A stretch of 33,340 bases of DNA, from contig JAHECP010000049.1 in NCBI GenBank assembly GCA_024641665.1, positions 1 to 33,340 of the forward strand, written 5' to 3'. The number at the start of each line of letters is the position of its first letter. Positions within the stretch are counted from its first letter, which is position 1. Both the position numbers and the translations under genes were made by a program. Positions 1-8,003 of the stretch are shown here, in pieces. The stretch comes from Acidobacteriota bacterium (lineage in GTDB: Bacteria > Acidobacteriota > Vicinamibacteria > Vicinamibacterales > JAHECP01). The notes under the pieces were generated by a model that was not told the origin of the DNA, searched no databases, and saw nothing but the letters and a program-made list of their open reading frames with translations.

Positions 1-258
1 CGCCTCGGCGTCTCCGGGGCCGTCGGCCAGCCGCAGCCGCGGGTCGCGTCGCGCCTGCCAGCCGGCGGGCACGATCCGGACGTGCCCGCCGCCGCCGAGC
101 GCGCCCATGCGCGCGAACAGCTCGTCGCGGCCGCGGTTCAGGCTCTCCATGCACAGGACGAGCGCGCAGCCGACGCCGATGCCGGCGATCGACAGGGCCG
201 TGCGGCGCAGGTTGCGCCCGACGCTGCGGACGGCGTACTTGGTGGAGACCCAGGCCAT
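1..258 (-). CDS. FtsX-type ABC transporter permease, N-terminal part (runs off left edge)
   Basis: The reading frame starts with ATG at 258 and stays open to base 1, so 86 residues are visible. The N-terminus (MAWVSTKYAVRSVGRNLRRT) is the basic cytoplasmic segment that precedes the first membrane helix in FtsX/LolC/MacB permeases, followed by a hydrophobic stretch (LSIAGIGVGCALVLCMESL). The start overlaps the stop of the upstream permease by one base (TGATG), implying translational coupling. With the neighbouring permease and the LolA-like protein it forms a cluster typical of lipoprotein-trafficking or efflux ABC systems. The ATPase is not in view and is expected to the left. The substrate cannot be told from the sequence. 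Confidence 0.85.
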   Translation of the reverse strand, partial: MAWVSTKYAVRSVGRNLRRTALSIAGIGVGCALVLCMESLNRGRDELFARMGALGGGGHVRIVPAGWQARRDPRLRLADGPGDAEA

Positions 259-1490
259 CAGTCCCTCAACGCGTCGGCCGGCTCCAGGCGCGCGGCGCGC
301 GCCGCCGGCCAGGCGCTCGCCGCGATCGCGGTGACGAGCACGGCCGCGACGGCGGCCAGCACGTCCGCCATGTCCAGCCGCGGGTAGAACACCATCGACC
401 AGCGCAGGCCGGCGAACGAGATCGCGCTCGGCCCGGTGCCGGTGAGCGCGGCGTAGTCGATGCCGGTCCGATGGGTGATGGCGACGAGCGTCAGGCCGGC
501 GACGGCGCCCGCCAGCGCGCCGACCAGGCCAAGCGCGACCGACTCGGCCAGAACCAGGCGGACGATGCGCGCGGGGGACACGCCGAGGGCGAGCAGCATG
601 CCGAGCTCGTGCGTGCGCTCGAAGGTGGACATCAGCATCGTGTTCGCGACGCCGGCGGCCGCGGCGAGGAACACGAGCACCAGCGTGACGAAGCCCGCGA
701 CGCGCACCAGCGAGACGAGGCTCACGAGCTCGGGCGCGAGCGCCTGCCAGTCGAGCGTCTCGGCGCCCGCGAGCCGGGGCGAGCCGGCCAGCCGCCCCAG
801 CAGCGCCGGCACCTGCCGCGCGTCACGTGCGTGCACCACGATTTCGTGCGCCGCGTCGGGCATGGCGAAGAGCGCCTGGGCCTCGGCCAGGTCCATCACG
901 ACGGCCTCGCGGTTCACGAGGTCGACCGACGTGTCGAGGAGCGCCGCCACGGTGTACAGGTCGTTGGCGAGCGATCCGTCGGCGCCCTGCCCCACGATCG
1001 CGATCTCGTCGCCCGCCCGGATGCCGATGAGTTCGGCGAGCGCGCGGCCCACGAGGACGCGGCGGCCGGCCGGCGCGACCGTGGCACCCGACAGCAGGCG
1101 CATCGGCCGCGATTCGACGCCGGCGTCGAGGCCCAGGACGACCACGCCGAAGCCCTCGTCGCCGAGCGCCGCCAGCGCCGGCGCGTAGACCCGCGCGCTG
1201 GCGTCGGCCACCGCCGGATCGCGGCGGATGGCGTCCACCGTCCGCGACACGTCCTCGAGCGTGCGGTCCATCGCGCGGTCCGTCCGCCACCCGGGCGTGT
1301 GCACCTGCACGTGGCCGACCATCGGCCCCGTGATCGTCTCGACCATCCAGTCGCCGTACGCGCGGAGGATCGCGTCGTAGGCGAGCACGAGCGTCACCGA
1401 CAGGCCGATGGCGGCGAGCGCGAGGCCCGTGCGCCGGCGGTTGCGCCACAGATTCCGCCACGCGATGCGAAGGGTGGTTCCTCCGGCCAT
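258..1490 (-). CDS. FtsX-family ABC transporter permease (LolC/E-like)
   Basis: A 410-residue inner-membrane permease. The N-terminus (MAGGTTLRIAWRNLWRNRRR, then a helix) is the classic start of the MacB/LolC-E permease family. A long periplasmic domain follows (about residues 45-280), then three helices with the FtsX-domain signature: a helix ending NTMLMSTFERTHELGMLLALG (here split by family alignment) and the final helix before AARAARLEPADALRD, the usual C-terminal cytoplasmic motif. ATG at 1490 is chosen because the homologous sequence begins there; the frame stays open far upstream without family resemblance. It lies 20 bp after the LolA-like gene and overlaps the next permease by one base, so the three form an operon. 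Likely role: extraction of lipoproteins or other substrates from the inner membrane with an unseen ATPase. Confidence 0.9.
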   Translation of the reverse strand: MAGGTTLRIAWRNLWRNRRRTGLALAAIGLSVTLVLAYDAILRAYGDWMVETITGPMVGHVQVHTPGWRTDRAMDRTLEDVSRTVDAIRRDPAVADASARVYAPALAALGDEGFGVVVLGLDAGVESRPMRLLSGATVAPAGRRVLVGRALAELIGIRAGDEIAIVGQGADGSLANDLYTVAALLDTSVDLVNREAVVMDLAEAQALFAMPDAAHEIVVHARDARQVPALLGRLAGSPRLAGAETLDWQALAPELVSLVSLVRVAGFVTLVLVFLAAAAGVANTMLMSTFERTHELGMLLALGVSPARIVRLVLAESVALGLVGALAGAVAGLTLVAITHRTGIDYAALTGTGPSAISFAGLRWSMVFYPRLDMADVLAAVAAVLVTAIAASAWPAARAARLEPADALRD

Positions 1491-1510
1491 GCCGGTCCTC
1501 CCGTTCCGGG

Positions 1511-2281
1511 TCAGCGGATCCGCTCCAGCCGCGAGAGGCTGAAGGTGTCGTCGCTGATGGCGACGTCGAACTGGATGGCGAGGTAGCGCATCTCGGTCCG
1601 GCGCCCCTCGCCGTCCTCGGGCACCAGCGTCATGTGGGTGGGGAGACGCCGCCCGCCGAGCGTCTGCACCTCGTCGAACCGCAGGGTCCGCGCGAGGCGC
1701 CCGCGACGATCGAAGTGACGCTCCTCGACGGGCAGGCCCTCGTCGTCGACGAGCAGATCGATGCGGGCCCAGCGCCCGACGACGTCGGGCTTCACGGCAA
1801 GCGAAAGCCACCAGCCGGCCGGTGCGTCGGACCGCCGATCGACGCGCGCCACGAAGTCCCGGCGCAGCGACGATTCCTTGACGAGGTCGTCGTTGGTGAA
1901 ATCGGTCCCCATCCAGGAGCCGAGCATGGCCGAGGGCGGCACGCGGATGGTGCGCGCGATGCGCGGGAGGTAGTTCCAGAGGTTCTGGCCGACGCGCAGC
2001 GTCGCGGTGCCGGCCTCGCGCGGCGGCGCCTCGATGACGACCAGCACCTCGTCCTCGCCGCGCGTCCACGCCGTCAGACGGATCGTCCGCGTGACGCGGG
2101 GACCCGAGACCGCGAGCTCGATGCGGGCGATGCTGCTCGTGGAGCGGTACAGATCGTCGAGGCGACGGAGCAGGGCGTCGACGTCGGGCGCCTGGGGCGG
2201 CCCCGCAACGAGCGCCAGGCCGCCGAGGAGAGCGGCACCGGCGGTCCGGCCACGGCGTGCGGCGGCGAACACCCGGCTCAT
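1511..2281 (-). CDS. Outer-membrane lipoprotein-sorting protein (LolA-like)
   Basis: A 256-residue exported protein. ATG at 2281 gives a basic N-terminus and a hydrophobic signal stretch (about residues 12-26, AGAALLGGLALVAG). The body carries sequence typical of the COG2834 / LolA-like sorting family: EDEVLVVIEAPPREAGTATL, NLWNYLPRIARTIRVPPSAM and GSWMGTDFTNDDLVKES. In this family a half-open beta-barrel binds lipid or acyl chains in the periplasm. It is the first gene of an operon with two FtsX permeases. The family is often found with such permeases, which suggests a dedicated lipid or lipoprotein export route, but the cargo is unknown. No upstream promoter stands out in the roughly 150 bp shared with the divergent acetyltransferase gene. 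Confidence 0.87.
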   Translation of the reverse strand: MSRVFAAARRGRTAGAALLGGLALVAGPPQAPDVDALLRRLDDLYRSTSSIARIELAVSGPRVTRTIRLTAWTRGEDEVLVVIEAPPREAGTATLRVGQNLWNYLPRIARTIRVPPSAMLGSWMGTDFTNDDLVKESSLRRDFVARVDRRSDAPAGWWLSLAVKPDVVGRWARIDLLVDDEGLPVEERHFDRRGRLARTLRFDEVQTLGGRRLPTHMTLVPEDGEGRRTEMRYLAIQFDVAISDDTFSLSRLERIR

Positions 2282-2435
2282 GAGTGGCCGGAGAGCAAGT
2301 CCCGTTCCCGCGCCAAACCACCGTTTCTTGCGGTTCCGCCGGGGTTTCCGCGCCGATGCCGCGGCGCGCTGGCGGCTTTCCGTCGCCCCCGTTCCGCGTC
2401 GGGCGCGTCGGCCGGACCCCGAGCCGCGTGCTAGC

Positions 2436-2963
2436 ATGCACATGGGCATGGGCATCATTCTCGAGACCTCGCGGCTCGCCTTGCGCGAGCTGACGCTGGA
2501 CGACCTCGACTTCGTCGCCGAGGTCTTCGCCGACCCCGAGGTCATGCGGTTCCACCCGAAGCGGTTCGATCGGCAGGAGTCGGAGGCCTGGCTCGACCGG
2601 CAGCTGCGACGCTACCGGACCCACGGCCACGGGATCTGGCTGGTGACCGGGCGCGCCGACCCGCGGCCGATCGGCCTGGTCGGGCTGATGCTGCAGGAGG
2701 TGGAGGGCACCTGGGAGCCGGAGATCGGCTACTTCATCCACCGCCCCTACTGGCGGCGCGGCTACGCGACGGAGGCGGCGCTCGCCGTCCGCGCGTACGC
2801 GTTCGGCCCGCTCGGCAAACGCCGCGTGATCTCGCTCATCATGCCGCCGAACACGCCGTCTCAGGGCGTCGCGCGCAAGCTCGGCATGCGACCCGAGCGG
2901 GAAGTCCAGTTCCGCGGCTTCACGCACGTGCTGTTCGCCGTCGAGGCGCCGTCGGAGCGTTAG
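2436..2963 (+). CDS. GNAT N-acetyltransferase (RimJ/RimL type)
   Basis: A 175-residue cytoplasmic acyl-CoA-dependent acetyltransferase. The start of the RimJ/RimL family is clear (ILETSRLALRELTLDDLDFV), with the middle GYFIHRPYWRRGYATEAALA containing the acetyl-CoA pyrophosphate-binding RxxGxA-type turn (RRGYAT). The C-terminal part (NTPSQGVARKLGM) matches the N-x-x-S-x-x-x-x-x-K-L-G-M helix of the family. Three in-frame ATGs lie close together (2436, 2442, 2448); none has a good Shine-Dalgarno, so the exact start is uncertain by up to four residues. The substrate (ribosomal protein N-terminus, amine or antibiotic) cannot be inferred. It is transcribed divergently from the LolA-like operon and convergently with the ADOP relic. 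Confidence 0.9.
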   Translation: MHMGMGIILETSRLALRELTLDDLDFVAEVFADPEVMRFHPKRFDRQESEAWLDRQLRRYRTHGHGIWLVTGRADPRPIGLVGLMLQEVEGTWEPEIGYFIHRPYWRRGYATEAALAVRAYAFGPLGKRRVISLIMPPNTPSQGVARKLGMRPEREVQFRGFTHVLFAVEAPSER

Positions 2964-2968
2964 GATGG

Positions 2969-2995
2969 GTGGCCCAGGTCCCCGACCTGGGCCAC
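2969..2995. terminator. Perfect 12-bp hairpin between convergent genes
   Basis: GTGGCCCAGGTC (2969-2980), a CCC loop, then the exact reverse complement GACCTGGGCCAC (2984-2995). It sits between the stop of the acetyltransferase (2963) and the stop of the ADOP relic (3013), where a bidirectional terminator is expected. There is no T-tract, so it could equally be a REP-like intergenic hairpin or an mRNA 3'-end stabiliser. Confidence 0.6.
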
Positions 2996-3012
2996 ACGGG
3001 CAGAGGTCGCCC

Positions 3013-4348
3013 CTACTCCTGTTTCAAGGCTGCAACAGGATCCACGGCGAGCGCCTGTCGGGCCGGCAGGTAGCATGACAGGACCGCGGCGAGGGTGAGC
3101 GCCGCGGCCACGCCCGCGTAGGTCAGCGGATCCTCTGCCGTCACGCCGAAAAGCAGGTTCGCCATCAGCTGCGACAGCGCGACGGCGCCGGCCAGGCCGG
3201 CGCCCACGCCGGCGGCCACGGGCCGCATCCCCTGCCGCACGATCAGCCAGAGGACCCGGCGCGGGCTCGCGCCGAGCGCCACCCGCACGCCGATCTCGGC
3301 CGTGCGCCGCGAGACCGGAGGTGTGCACCACGATCTGCACCGGCGACCGTGCGCTGCCGTAGTACGGCAGGTACACGGCGCGCGTCGGGTCCGAGTCGAG
3401 GCCGCGCTCGCGCAGGTCGCCCACCAGCCCGACGACCTCGGCCACGCGGTCCCCTTGACCCTTGGCCAGGAAGAGATTCGTCAGGTTCACGCAGGCGATG
3501 AGCAGCAGGAAGCCCACCGCCCCCATCAGGATCCACAACGCGCGCCGCAGGCTGTCACTCGCCACCCACGCGCTCGACGGCCCCAGCCCGATGCCCATGC
3601 CCTTGTCCGCGTCCGGATACTCGGCCGCCAGCGCGCGCGCCACGCGTTCGAGATCCGCGCGCGCGGCGTCCATCGACACGCCCGGCTTCAGCCGTCCGAT
3701 CGCCGCCAGCTCGAAGCTCCCGCGGTCCGCGTCGGCCCGGCGCAGGAGGGGCACGAACAGGTCGGCGGCGTCGAGCCAGGGCGTGCCGGCCGGCAGGACC
3801 CCCACGACGGTATAGGGGGCCCCGTCGAGCGTGAGCGTCCGCCCGACGATCGCGGGATCGGCGCCGAACCGCGCGACCCACAGCCGGTGGCCGAGGAGTG
3901 CCACGTGGGTGTCGTGGCCGGGCTCGCCCTCCTCGTCCAGGAACGTCCGGCCGGCCACGGGCGTGACGCCGAGGACGCGGAAGAAGCCGGCCGAGACCTC
4001 CGCGGCGCCCAGCTGCTCCGGGTAGTCGAAGCCGGTGAGGTTCAGGCTCGTCCAGCCCATGGCACCGACGCCCTCGAAGGCGCGGTTGCGGGCCTGGACG
4101 TCCCAGACGTTGGCGTGCGTGAACGAGGCGTGGTCCCATCCGCGATCGCGGCGGGTCTCCCAGAGCTCGACGAGACGGTCGGGGTCGCGGAACGGGAGCG
4201 GCCTGAGCAGCACGGACCGGATGACGCTGAAGATGGCGGTGTTGGCGCCGATGCCCAGGGCGAGGGTCAGGACGGCGACGGCCGCGAAGCCGGGCCTCGC
4301 GGCGAGCGACCGCACGCCGTAACGGACGTCCTGCAGGAGGGTGGACAT
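3013..4348 (-). pseudogene. Decayed ADOP-family MacB-like permease
   Basis: The N-terminus (MSTLLQDVRYGVRSLAARPG, then LALGIGANTAIFSVIRSVLL) is the hallmark of ADOP-type permeases, which are normally about 800 residues with two FtsX domains. Here about 340 N-terminal residues run into NLFLAKG and then jump straight to the sequence that in full-length relatives lies some 300 residues later (EVVGLVGDLRERGLDSDP). After VVHTSG a second jump, which also changes frame, leads to the C-terminal FtsX domain starting VSRRTAEIGVRVALGASPRR and ending PVAALKQE at 3013. The junctions lie near 3455-3465 and 3315-3325. The central permease domain and part of the periplasmic region are missing, so the product cannot be a working transporter. 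Real gene decay is most likely, but an assembly collapse is not excluded. Confidence 0.85.
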
Positions 4349-4428
4349 GGGCGGACCTCCGCGAGCCGATCGGGCCCGATCGTCTCATTCGACGGAATCG
4401 GTCCGCCGCGGGTTGAGGAGCCGCCGGG

Positions 4429-5196
4429 CTATTTGCGGCTCCGGCGCCGCGCAGGGGTCGGGGCCGGCGCCGCCGCGCGGCCGCCGGCGATGAGCGCGAG
4501 GCCCACGACGACCAGGGCGAGCGAGGCGAATTGCGCCACGGTCATGCCCAGCGCCACCCGCACGTTGATGCGGATGAACTCGATGAGGAACCGCTCGGCG
4601 CCGGCAATCAGCAGGTACAGGCCGAGCACGACGCGGTCCGACACGCCTCGCTTCCGCCAGCGCACGAGCCACCAGGCGAGCACGAAGAGGACCGCCATCT
4701 CGTAGAGCTGGGTCGGGTGCACGCGCTCGCGCGTGGGCGGCAGCCCCTCGGGGAACGCGACCCCCCACGGCAGGCTCGTGGCCCTCCCGTAGTCGTCGCC
4801 CACCAGGAAGCAGCCGATGCGGCCGATGGCGTGGCCGGCCGCGAGCGCGGGCGCGGCGGCCGAGAGCACCGGCAGCACGGGCCAGCGGCGGAGCCACATC
4901 AGGCCGAGACCCGCCCCGACGCCGCCCACGAACCCACCGAACCAGCTCATGCCGGCGCGGCTCAGCACGAGCGACAGGAACGGCTCCTCGTGGAGGTGCT
5001 CGAAGGCGTAGAGCAGCTTGGCGCCGACGAGCCCGCCAAGGAGGCCGAGTATCGCGGCGTCGGCCGCGGCGTCCGGCAACCCGCCGCGCGCGAGCTCCCG
5101 CCGGAAGATCCAGAGCCCCACGAGCGCGCCGATGGCGACCATGACGCCGAAGCTGGTGATCTCGAAGCTGCCGATGCTGAACAGGACTGGATACAT
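4429..5196 (-). CDS. lgt: Prolipoprotein diacylglyceryl transferase
   Basis: A 255-residue polytopic inner-membrane enzyme that transfers diacylglyceryl from phosphatidylglycerol to the lipobox cysteine of prolipoproteins. Visible signatures: the N-terminal MYPVLFSIGSFEITSFGVMV, the glycine-rich FGGFVGG segment, GRIGCFLVGDDYG (the variant of the GRxGNFxNxExxG Lgt motif) and VHPTQLYEM around His160. Seven or so hydrophobic segments fit the family. The C-terminus ends in a basic tail (PTPARRRSRK). ATG at 5196 matches the usual family start. A TACAAT -10-like box lies on the minus strand at 5245-5250, giving a leader of about 40 bases, so this gene probably has a vegetative promoter. It is separated from the ADOP relic by 80 bp with nothing recognisable. 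Confidence 0.95.
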   Translation of the reverse strand: MYPVLFSIGSFEITSFGVMVAIGALVGLWIFRRELARGGLPDAAADAAILGLLGGLVGAKLLYAFEHLHEEPFLSLVLSRAGMSWFGGFVGGVGAGLGLMWLRRWPVLPVLSAAAPALAAGHAIGRIGCFLVGDDYGRATSLPWGVAFPEGLPPTRERVHPTQLYEMAVLFVLAWWLVRWRKRGVSDRVVLGLYLLIAGAERFLIEFIRINVRVALGMTVAQFASLALVVVGLALIAGGRAAAPAPTPARRRSRK

Positions 5197-5312
5197 GGTG
5201 TGGACCGGACGTGCCCGCCCGGTCGGGCCGGCGGCGCGCCTCTCATTGTAGCAGCGGCGGGCCGCTCGACCGCGGGCTTCCGCCCCCGGCGGTCCGCTCC
5301 TACCCTACCCGT

Positions 5313-5331
5313 GCGGGGCAAGATGCCCCGC
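5313..5331. promoter_or_regulatory. Dyad, candidate activator site upstream of cupredoxin 1
   Basis: GCGGGGCA, AGA, TGCCCCGC: a perfect 8-3-8 inverted repeat centred about 122 bp before the -24 element at 5444. A copy matching 14 of 19 positions lies at 16243-16261 before the paralogous gene at 16583. The position suits an upstream activating site for a sigma-54 enhancer-binding protein; the binding protein is inferred. Confidence 0.45.
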
Positions 5332-5442
5332 GCGCGCGGCGCGCCGGCCAGATGGCCCCACTCGGCGGCCGGCACCGTGTCGCGGGGTTTCGTCCGAGCG
5401 CCCGATAGACGGGCGAAATCGCCGCGACCCTCGCGGCGGTCG

Positions 5443-5458
5443 CGGCACATCTTATGCA
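5443..5458 (+). promoter_or_regulatory. Sigma-54 (-24/-12) promoter match
   Basis: CGGCACATCTTATGCA has GG at 5444-5445 and GC at 5456-5457 with the required 12-base offset. Against TGGCAC-N5-TTGC it matches GGCAC and TGC. The predicted start of transcription is near 5469, about 80 bases before ATG 5551. Confidence 0.5.
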
Positions 5459-5550
5459 CACTTTGCCGCACACCGTACTGGATCATCGGGGCGGCAACGC
5501 GCACGCCGTCCACCTTCTCTCCTGCGACAACAGCGGTGGAGCGTCCAACC

Positions 5551-6138
5551 ATGATGAAGTCACTCGCGGCGACGGCCGGTGCGGTCGCGCTGCTGCTCGT
5601 CCCGCTCGGCGCCGCGAACCCGGGTAGCGTGAACGGCACCGTGATCGCCCCCAGCCTCCGCTCGGCGGCCGACATCGTCATCAGTCTCCAGGCCCCTGGC
5701 CTGCACGTGACGCCGCCGAAGGCGCCGGTGGAGATCGACCAGCGCAACCTGCACTTCGTGCCCCACGTGGTGGCCATCGTGAAGGGTGCGACGGTGAAGT
5801 GGCTCAACGACGATTCCGTGAAGCACAACGTGTTCTCGCCCGAGGGCGGGTACGACCTCGGCTCGTGGAATCACGGCGAGTCGCGCACCCACACGTTCAC
5901 CAAGCCCGGCGTGTATACGCAGCTCTGCCGCCTTCACACCGAGATGGAGGGCTACGTCGTCGTGCTCGACACGCCGTACTTCGCCGTGACGGGCGAGTCG
6001 GGCGCGTTCCGGATCCCCGACGTGGCGCCCGGCAAGTACACCCTGAAGGCCTGGAGCGAAAAGCTGAAGACCACGACGAAGCCGATCGCCGTCGAGAGCG
6101 GCAAGCCGACGGCGATTCAGCTGACGCTGGGACATTGA
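5551..6138 (+). CDS. Exported cupredoxin-like copper protein, paralog 1
   Basis: A 195-residue protein with an N-terminal signal peptide (MMKSLAATAGAVALLLVPLG). The middle is a plastocyanin-like fold: FVPHVVAIVKGATVKWLNDD and KHNVFSPEG, then QLCRLHTEMEGYVVV. The His92, Cys126, His129 and Met132 pattern (H...C-x2-H-x2-M) fits a type-1 copper site. The C-terminal part (AFRIPDVAPGKYTLKAWSEK) resembles the carboxypeptidase-regulatory beta-sandwich, which also explains GSVNGTV near the mature N-terminus. Likely role: periplasmic one-electron carrier or copper binder. GGTGGAG at 5534-5540 is a suitable ribosome-binding site. Two close paralogs follow in the window (9438 and 16583). Such proteins are sometimes labelled methylamine utilization proteins, but nothing here supports that pathway. 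Confidence 0.85.
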   Translation: MMKSLAATAGAVALLLVPLGAANPGSVNGTVIAPSLRSAADIVISLQAPGLHVTPPKAPVEIDQRNLHFVPHVVAIVKGATVKWLNDDSVKHNVFSPEGGYDLGSWNHGESRTHTFTKPGVYTQLCRLHTEMEGYVVVLDTPYFAVTGESGAFRIPDVAPGKYTLKAWSEKLKTTTKPIAVESGKPTAIQLTLGH

Positions 6139-6189
6139 TCCGCCGCGCCCATCCGCGCCTCTGACGGCCCGGCCCAGATCCGGTCCGGG

Positions 6190-6204
6190 GACGGCTGTGC
6201 CGTC
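6190..6204. terminator. Short perfect hairpin after cupredoxin 1
   Basis: GACGGC, TGT, GCCGTC: a 6-3-6 stem 52 bp after the stop at 6138 and upstream of the next gene's -10 box. No T-run follows, so termination is only a guess. Confidence 0.35.
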
Positions 6205-6254
6205 GGCCGTTGCCGCGACCTCGAGAACCTCGCGACCCCCGGGACCGAGACGTG

Positions 6255-6260
6255 TATAAT
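6255..6260 (+). promoter_or_regulatory. Sigma-70-type -10 box before the activator gene
   Basis: A perfect TATAAT at 6255-6260 in an otherwise GC-rich stretch, about 95 bp before ATG 6355. No convincing -35 is seen 17 bp upstream. It suggests that the sigma-54 activator itself is made from a vegetative promoter. Confidence 0.45.
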
Positions 6261-6354
6261 TGCTGAGTTTCCCCCGCTTCGCACGTGGGCCCTGTGCGCG
6301 TATGACGCAGGTTGCGACGGCCTCGGGTCGTCGTTCGTGCGTCCGGGCGTACCC

Positions 6355-7785
6355 ATGACTCAACGCTTAGCCGATGCGCGCGTCGTGATCGTCGCCCCCG
6401 CCGGTTCCCTGCGGGACGACCTGACGACGTTCCTGACCGACCTGGCCCCGCTGGCGGCCGCGCCGGACACGCCGAATCTCCTCGACATCCCGGACCGCGT
6501 GCCCTCGGTGGCCGCGTTCCTGGTCGTGGAGCCGCCGGACGGCGAGGGGGTCACCGCCCTGCTGGGGACGTTGAAGAGCCGCTACCCGCGGCTCGCGGCC
6601 TTCGTGCTGAGCCCGACGCCCACGGTGGAGCACGCGACGGCGGCCATCCGGAACGGCGCGGAGGACTTCGTCCCGATCCCCTTCTCGCGCGAGCTGCTGC
6701 GCAAGGAGATCGACCGCGCGCTCGAGACCGCCGATCTGCGCGACGGTATCGCGCAGCTTCGGACGCTGGTCTCCAGCGCCTACGGCTTCGACCAGATCGT
6801 GAGCAACTCGGCGTGCATGCGCCCCGTCTTCGACCGGGCGCTGGCCGCGGCGCGCAGCGAGACGCCGGTGCTCATTGTCGGCGAGACCGGCACGGGCAAA
6901 GAGCTGCTGGCCCGGGCGATTCACGCCAACAGCCGGCGGCGCGATCGGCCGTTCGTGCCGGTGAACTGCGCGGCGCTGCCGCACGATCTCGTCGAAAGCG
7001 AGCTGTTCGGGCACCGGCGCGGCGCGTTCTCGGGCGCCCACGCCGACCACCCGGGGCTGTTCGCGGCCGCGCACCGCGGCACGCTCATGCTCGACGAGAT
7101 CGGCGACCTGCCCGCCCCCGCGCAGGCGAAGCTGTTGCGCGTGCTGCAGGACGGCGAAGTCCGGCCCGTCGGCGGCCTCGAGAGTCGTCGGATCGACGTG
7201 CGCATCATCGCCGCGACCAACCGGAGCATCCGGGAGCTTCGAGCCGGCGCGCTGCGGCAGGACCTGTTCTTCCGTCTGTCGGTCCTCGTCATCCAGGTTC
7301 CGGCCTTGCGCGAGCGGCGCGAGGACATCCCTCGCCTCGTCGAGCACTTCATTGCGCGCTATCGGCCCGCCGGCGTGACCGGGCTGTGCCGCATCGCGCC
7401 GGACGCGCTCGACCTGCTCCTGAGCTATCGGTTCCCGGGCAACGTCCGGGAGCTGGAGAACCTGGTGCAGAACCTCTGCGCGACGCTTCCGCCCGACCGC
7501 GTCGAGATCCGCGCCGAGGATGCGCAGCTCTGGTTCCGGCGCCAGGGCGCGTCGGCGCCGCCGTCGTCTGCCTCCGCGACCGAGTCGGCGCTGCCGTTGG
7601 ACCTCGGTGAGCTGGAGGCCTGGGCCATCCGATCGGCGCTGGCCCGGGCCGGTGGGAACAAGAGCCGGGCGGCGCAGATTCTCGGGATTTCCAGGGACAG
7701 CTTGTACCGGAAGTTGCACGAGCTGGGCGACCTACCGTCCGATTCTCTGACAATCGCACCAACGCGAAGGAAACAGGGCACTTAA
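6355..7785 (+). CDS. Orphan sigma-54-dependent enhancer-binding regulator with degenerate receiver
   Basis: A 476-residue Fis-type activator. Residues 1-125 resemble a response-regulator receiver but lack the phosphorylation residues: the acidic pair is replaced by VAPAGS, the aspartate strand reads [11 protein letters not shown] and the lysine position reads FVPIPFS. The AAA+ domain follows with Walker A GETGTGKE (176-183), Walker [10 protein letters not shown] and an arginine-rich sensor region. The sigma-54 contact loop reads GAFSGA (223-228) instead of GAFTGA. A Fis-type helix-turn-helix closes the protein ([20 protein letters not shown]). ATG 6355 is preferred; GTG 6337 is possible. It lies between two copper/redox units with sigma-54-like promoters, so it is the best candidate for their activator. 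Signal input is unlikely to be phosphorylation. The exact stimulus is unknown. Confidence 0.92.
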   Translation: MTQRLADARVVIVAPAGSLRDDLTTFLTDLAPLAAAPDTPNLLDIPDRVPSVAAFLVVEPPDGEGVTALLGTLKSRYPRLAAFVLSPTPTVEHATAAIRNGAEDFVPIPFSRELLRKEIDRALETADLRDGIAQLRTLVSSAYGFDQIVSNSACMRPVFDRALAAARSETPVLIVGETGTGKELLARAIHANSRRRDRPFVPVNCAALPHDLVESELFGHRRGAFSGAHADHPGLFAAAHRGTLMLDEIGDLPAPAQAKLLRVLQDGEVRPVGGLESRRIDVRIIAATNRSIRELRAGALRQDLFFRLSVLVIQVPALRERREDIPRLVEHFIARYRPAGVTGLCRIAPDALDLLLSYRFPGNVRELENLVQNLCATLPPDRVEIRAEDAQLWFRRQGASAPPSSASATESALPLDLGELEAWAIRSALARAGGNKSRAAQILGISRDSLYRKLHELGDLPSDSLTIAPTRRKQGT

Positions 7786-7792
7786 CGCTGAG

Positions 7793-7811
7793 CTGTCAGA
7801 CTATCTGACAG
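7793..7811. promoter_or_regulatory. Perfect 8-3-8 palindrome upstream of the redox operon
   Basis: CTGTCAGA, CTA, TCTGACAG. It starts 8 bp after the activator's stop and is followed directly by a CAGACAG (7809-7815), the same heptamer that is repeated upstream of the efflux operon. It is centred about 109 bp before the proposed -24 element at 7911. Read as a candidate activator-binding site; it could also act as a terminator for the activator gene. Confidence 0.5.
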
Positions 7812-7909
7812 ACAGCCCGCGCTCCGCACGCCGATTCCGGCGTTGTTAGACTCCAACTTACCCGTTTGTTCCCAATAGCTTACAGGCCAGATCCCGCGGG
7901 AGGGGCTTC

Positions 7910-7925
7910 CGGTCCGGATAATGCT
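7910..7925 (+). promoter_or_regulatory. Weak sigma-54 promoter match before the redox operon
   Basis: CGGTCCGGATAATGCT has GG (7911-7912) and GC (7923-7924) correctly spaced and a good TGCT, but the -24 box is poor. It lies about 80 bp before ATG 8004. This is the weakest of the sigma-54 calls on which a whole operon would depend. Confidence 0.3.
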
Positions 7926-8003
7926 CATACCGGCTCGAACGGGCTCCGGCCGCGCCGGGCGCCCAACTATCTACCGGGGCTCTCATTTGTTGGAGGCCGC
8001 CTC

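Larger units (their letters stand above)
5197..5550. other. Divergent intergenic region lgt / cupredoxin 1
   Basis: 354 bp without a convincing gene. It holds, from left to right, the lgt -10-like box (5245-5250, minus), a perfect 8-3-8 dyad (5313-5331), a short GGCCAGATGGCC palindrome near 5346-5357, a sigma-54-type promoter match (5443-5458, plus) and a roughly 80-base leader to the ATG at 5551. Confidence 0.7.

Noticed and set aside
258-2927. Single 889-codon open frame on the minus strand
   Set aside because: Only 258-1490 resembles a protein family; the rest is an accidental open frame across the LolA-like and acetyltransferase genes, common at this GC content.
4531-5550. Open frame continuous with cupredoxin 1
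   Set aside because: The upstream part is antisense to lgt and contains the promoter region; the signal peptide begins at 5551.
5551-6138. Methylamine utilization protein label for the cupredoxins
   Set aside because: No methylamine dehydrogenase or mau gene is in the window; the sequence supports only a copper-binding fold.
6337-6354. GTG 6337 as the start of the sigma-54 activator
   Set aside because: Adds only MRPGVP without a better ribosome-binding site; kept as an alternative, not as the call.
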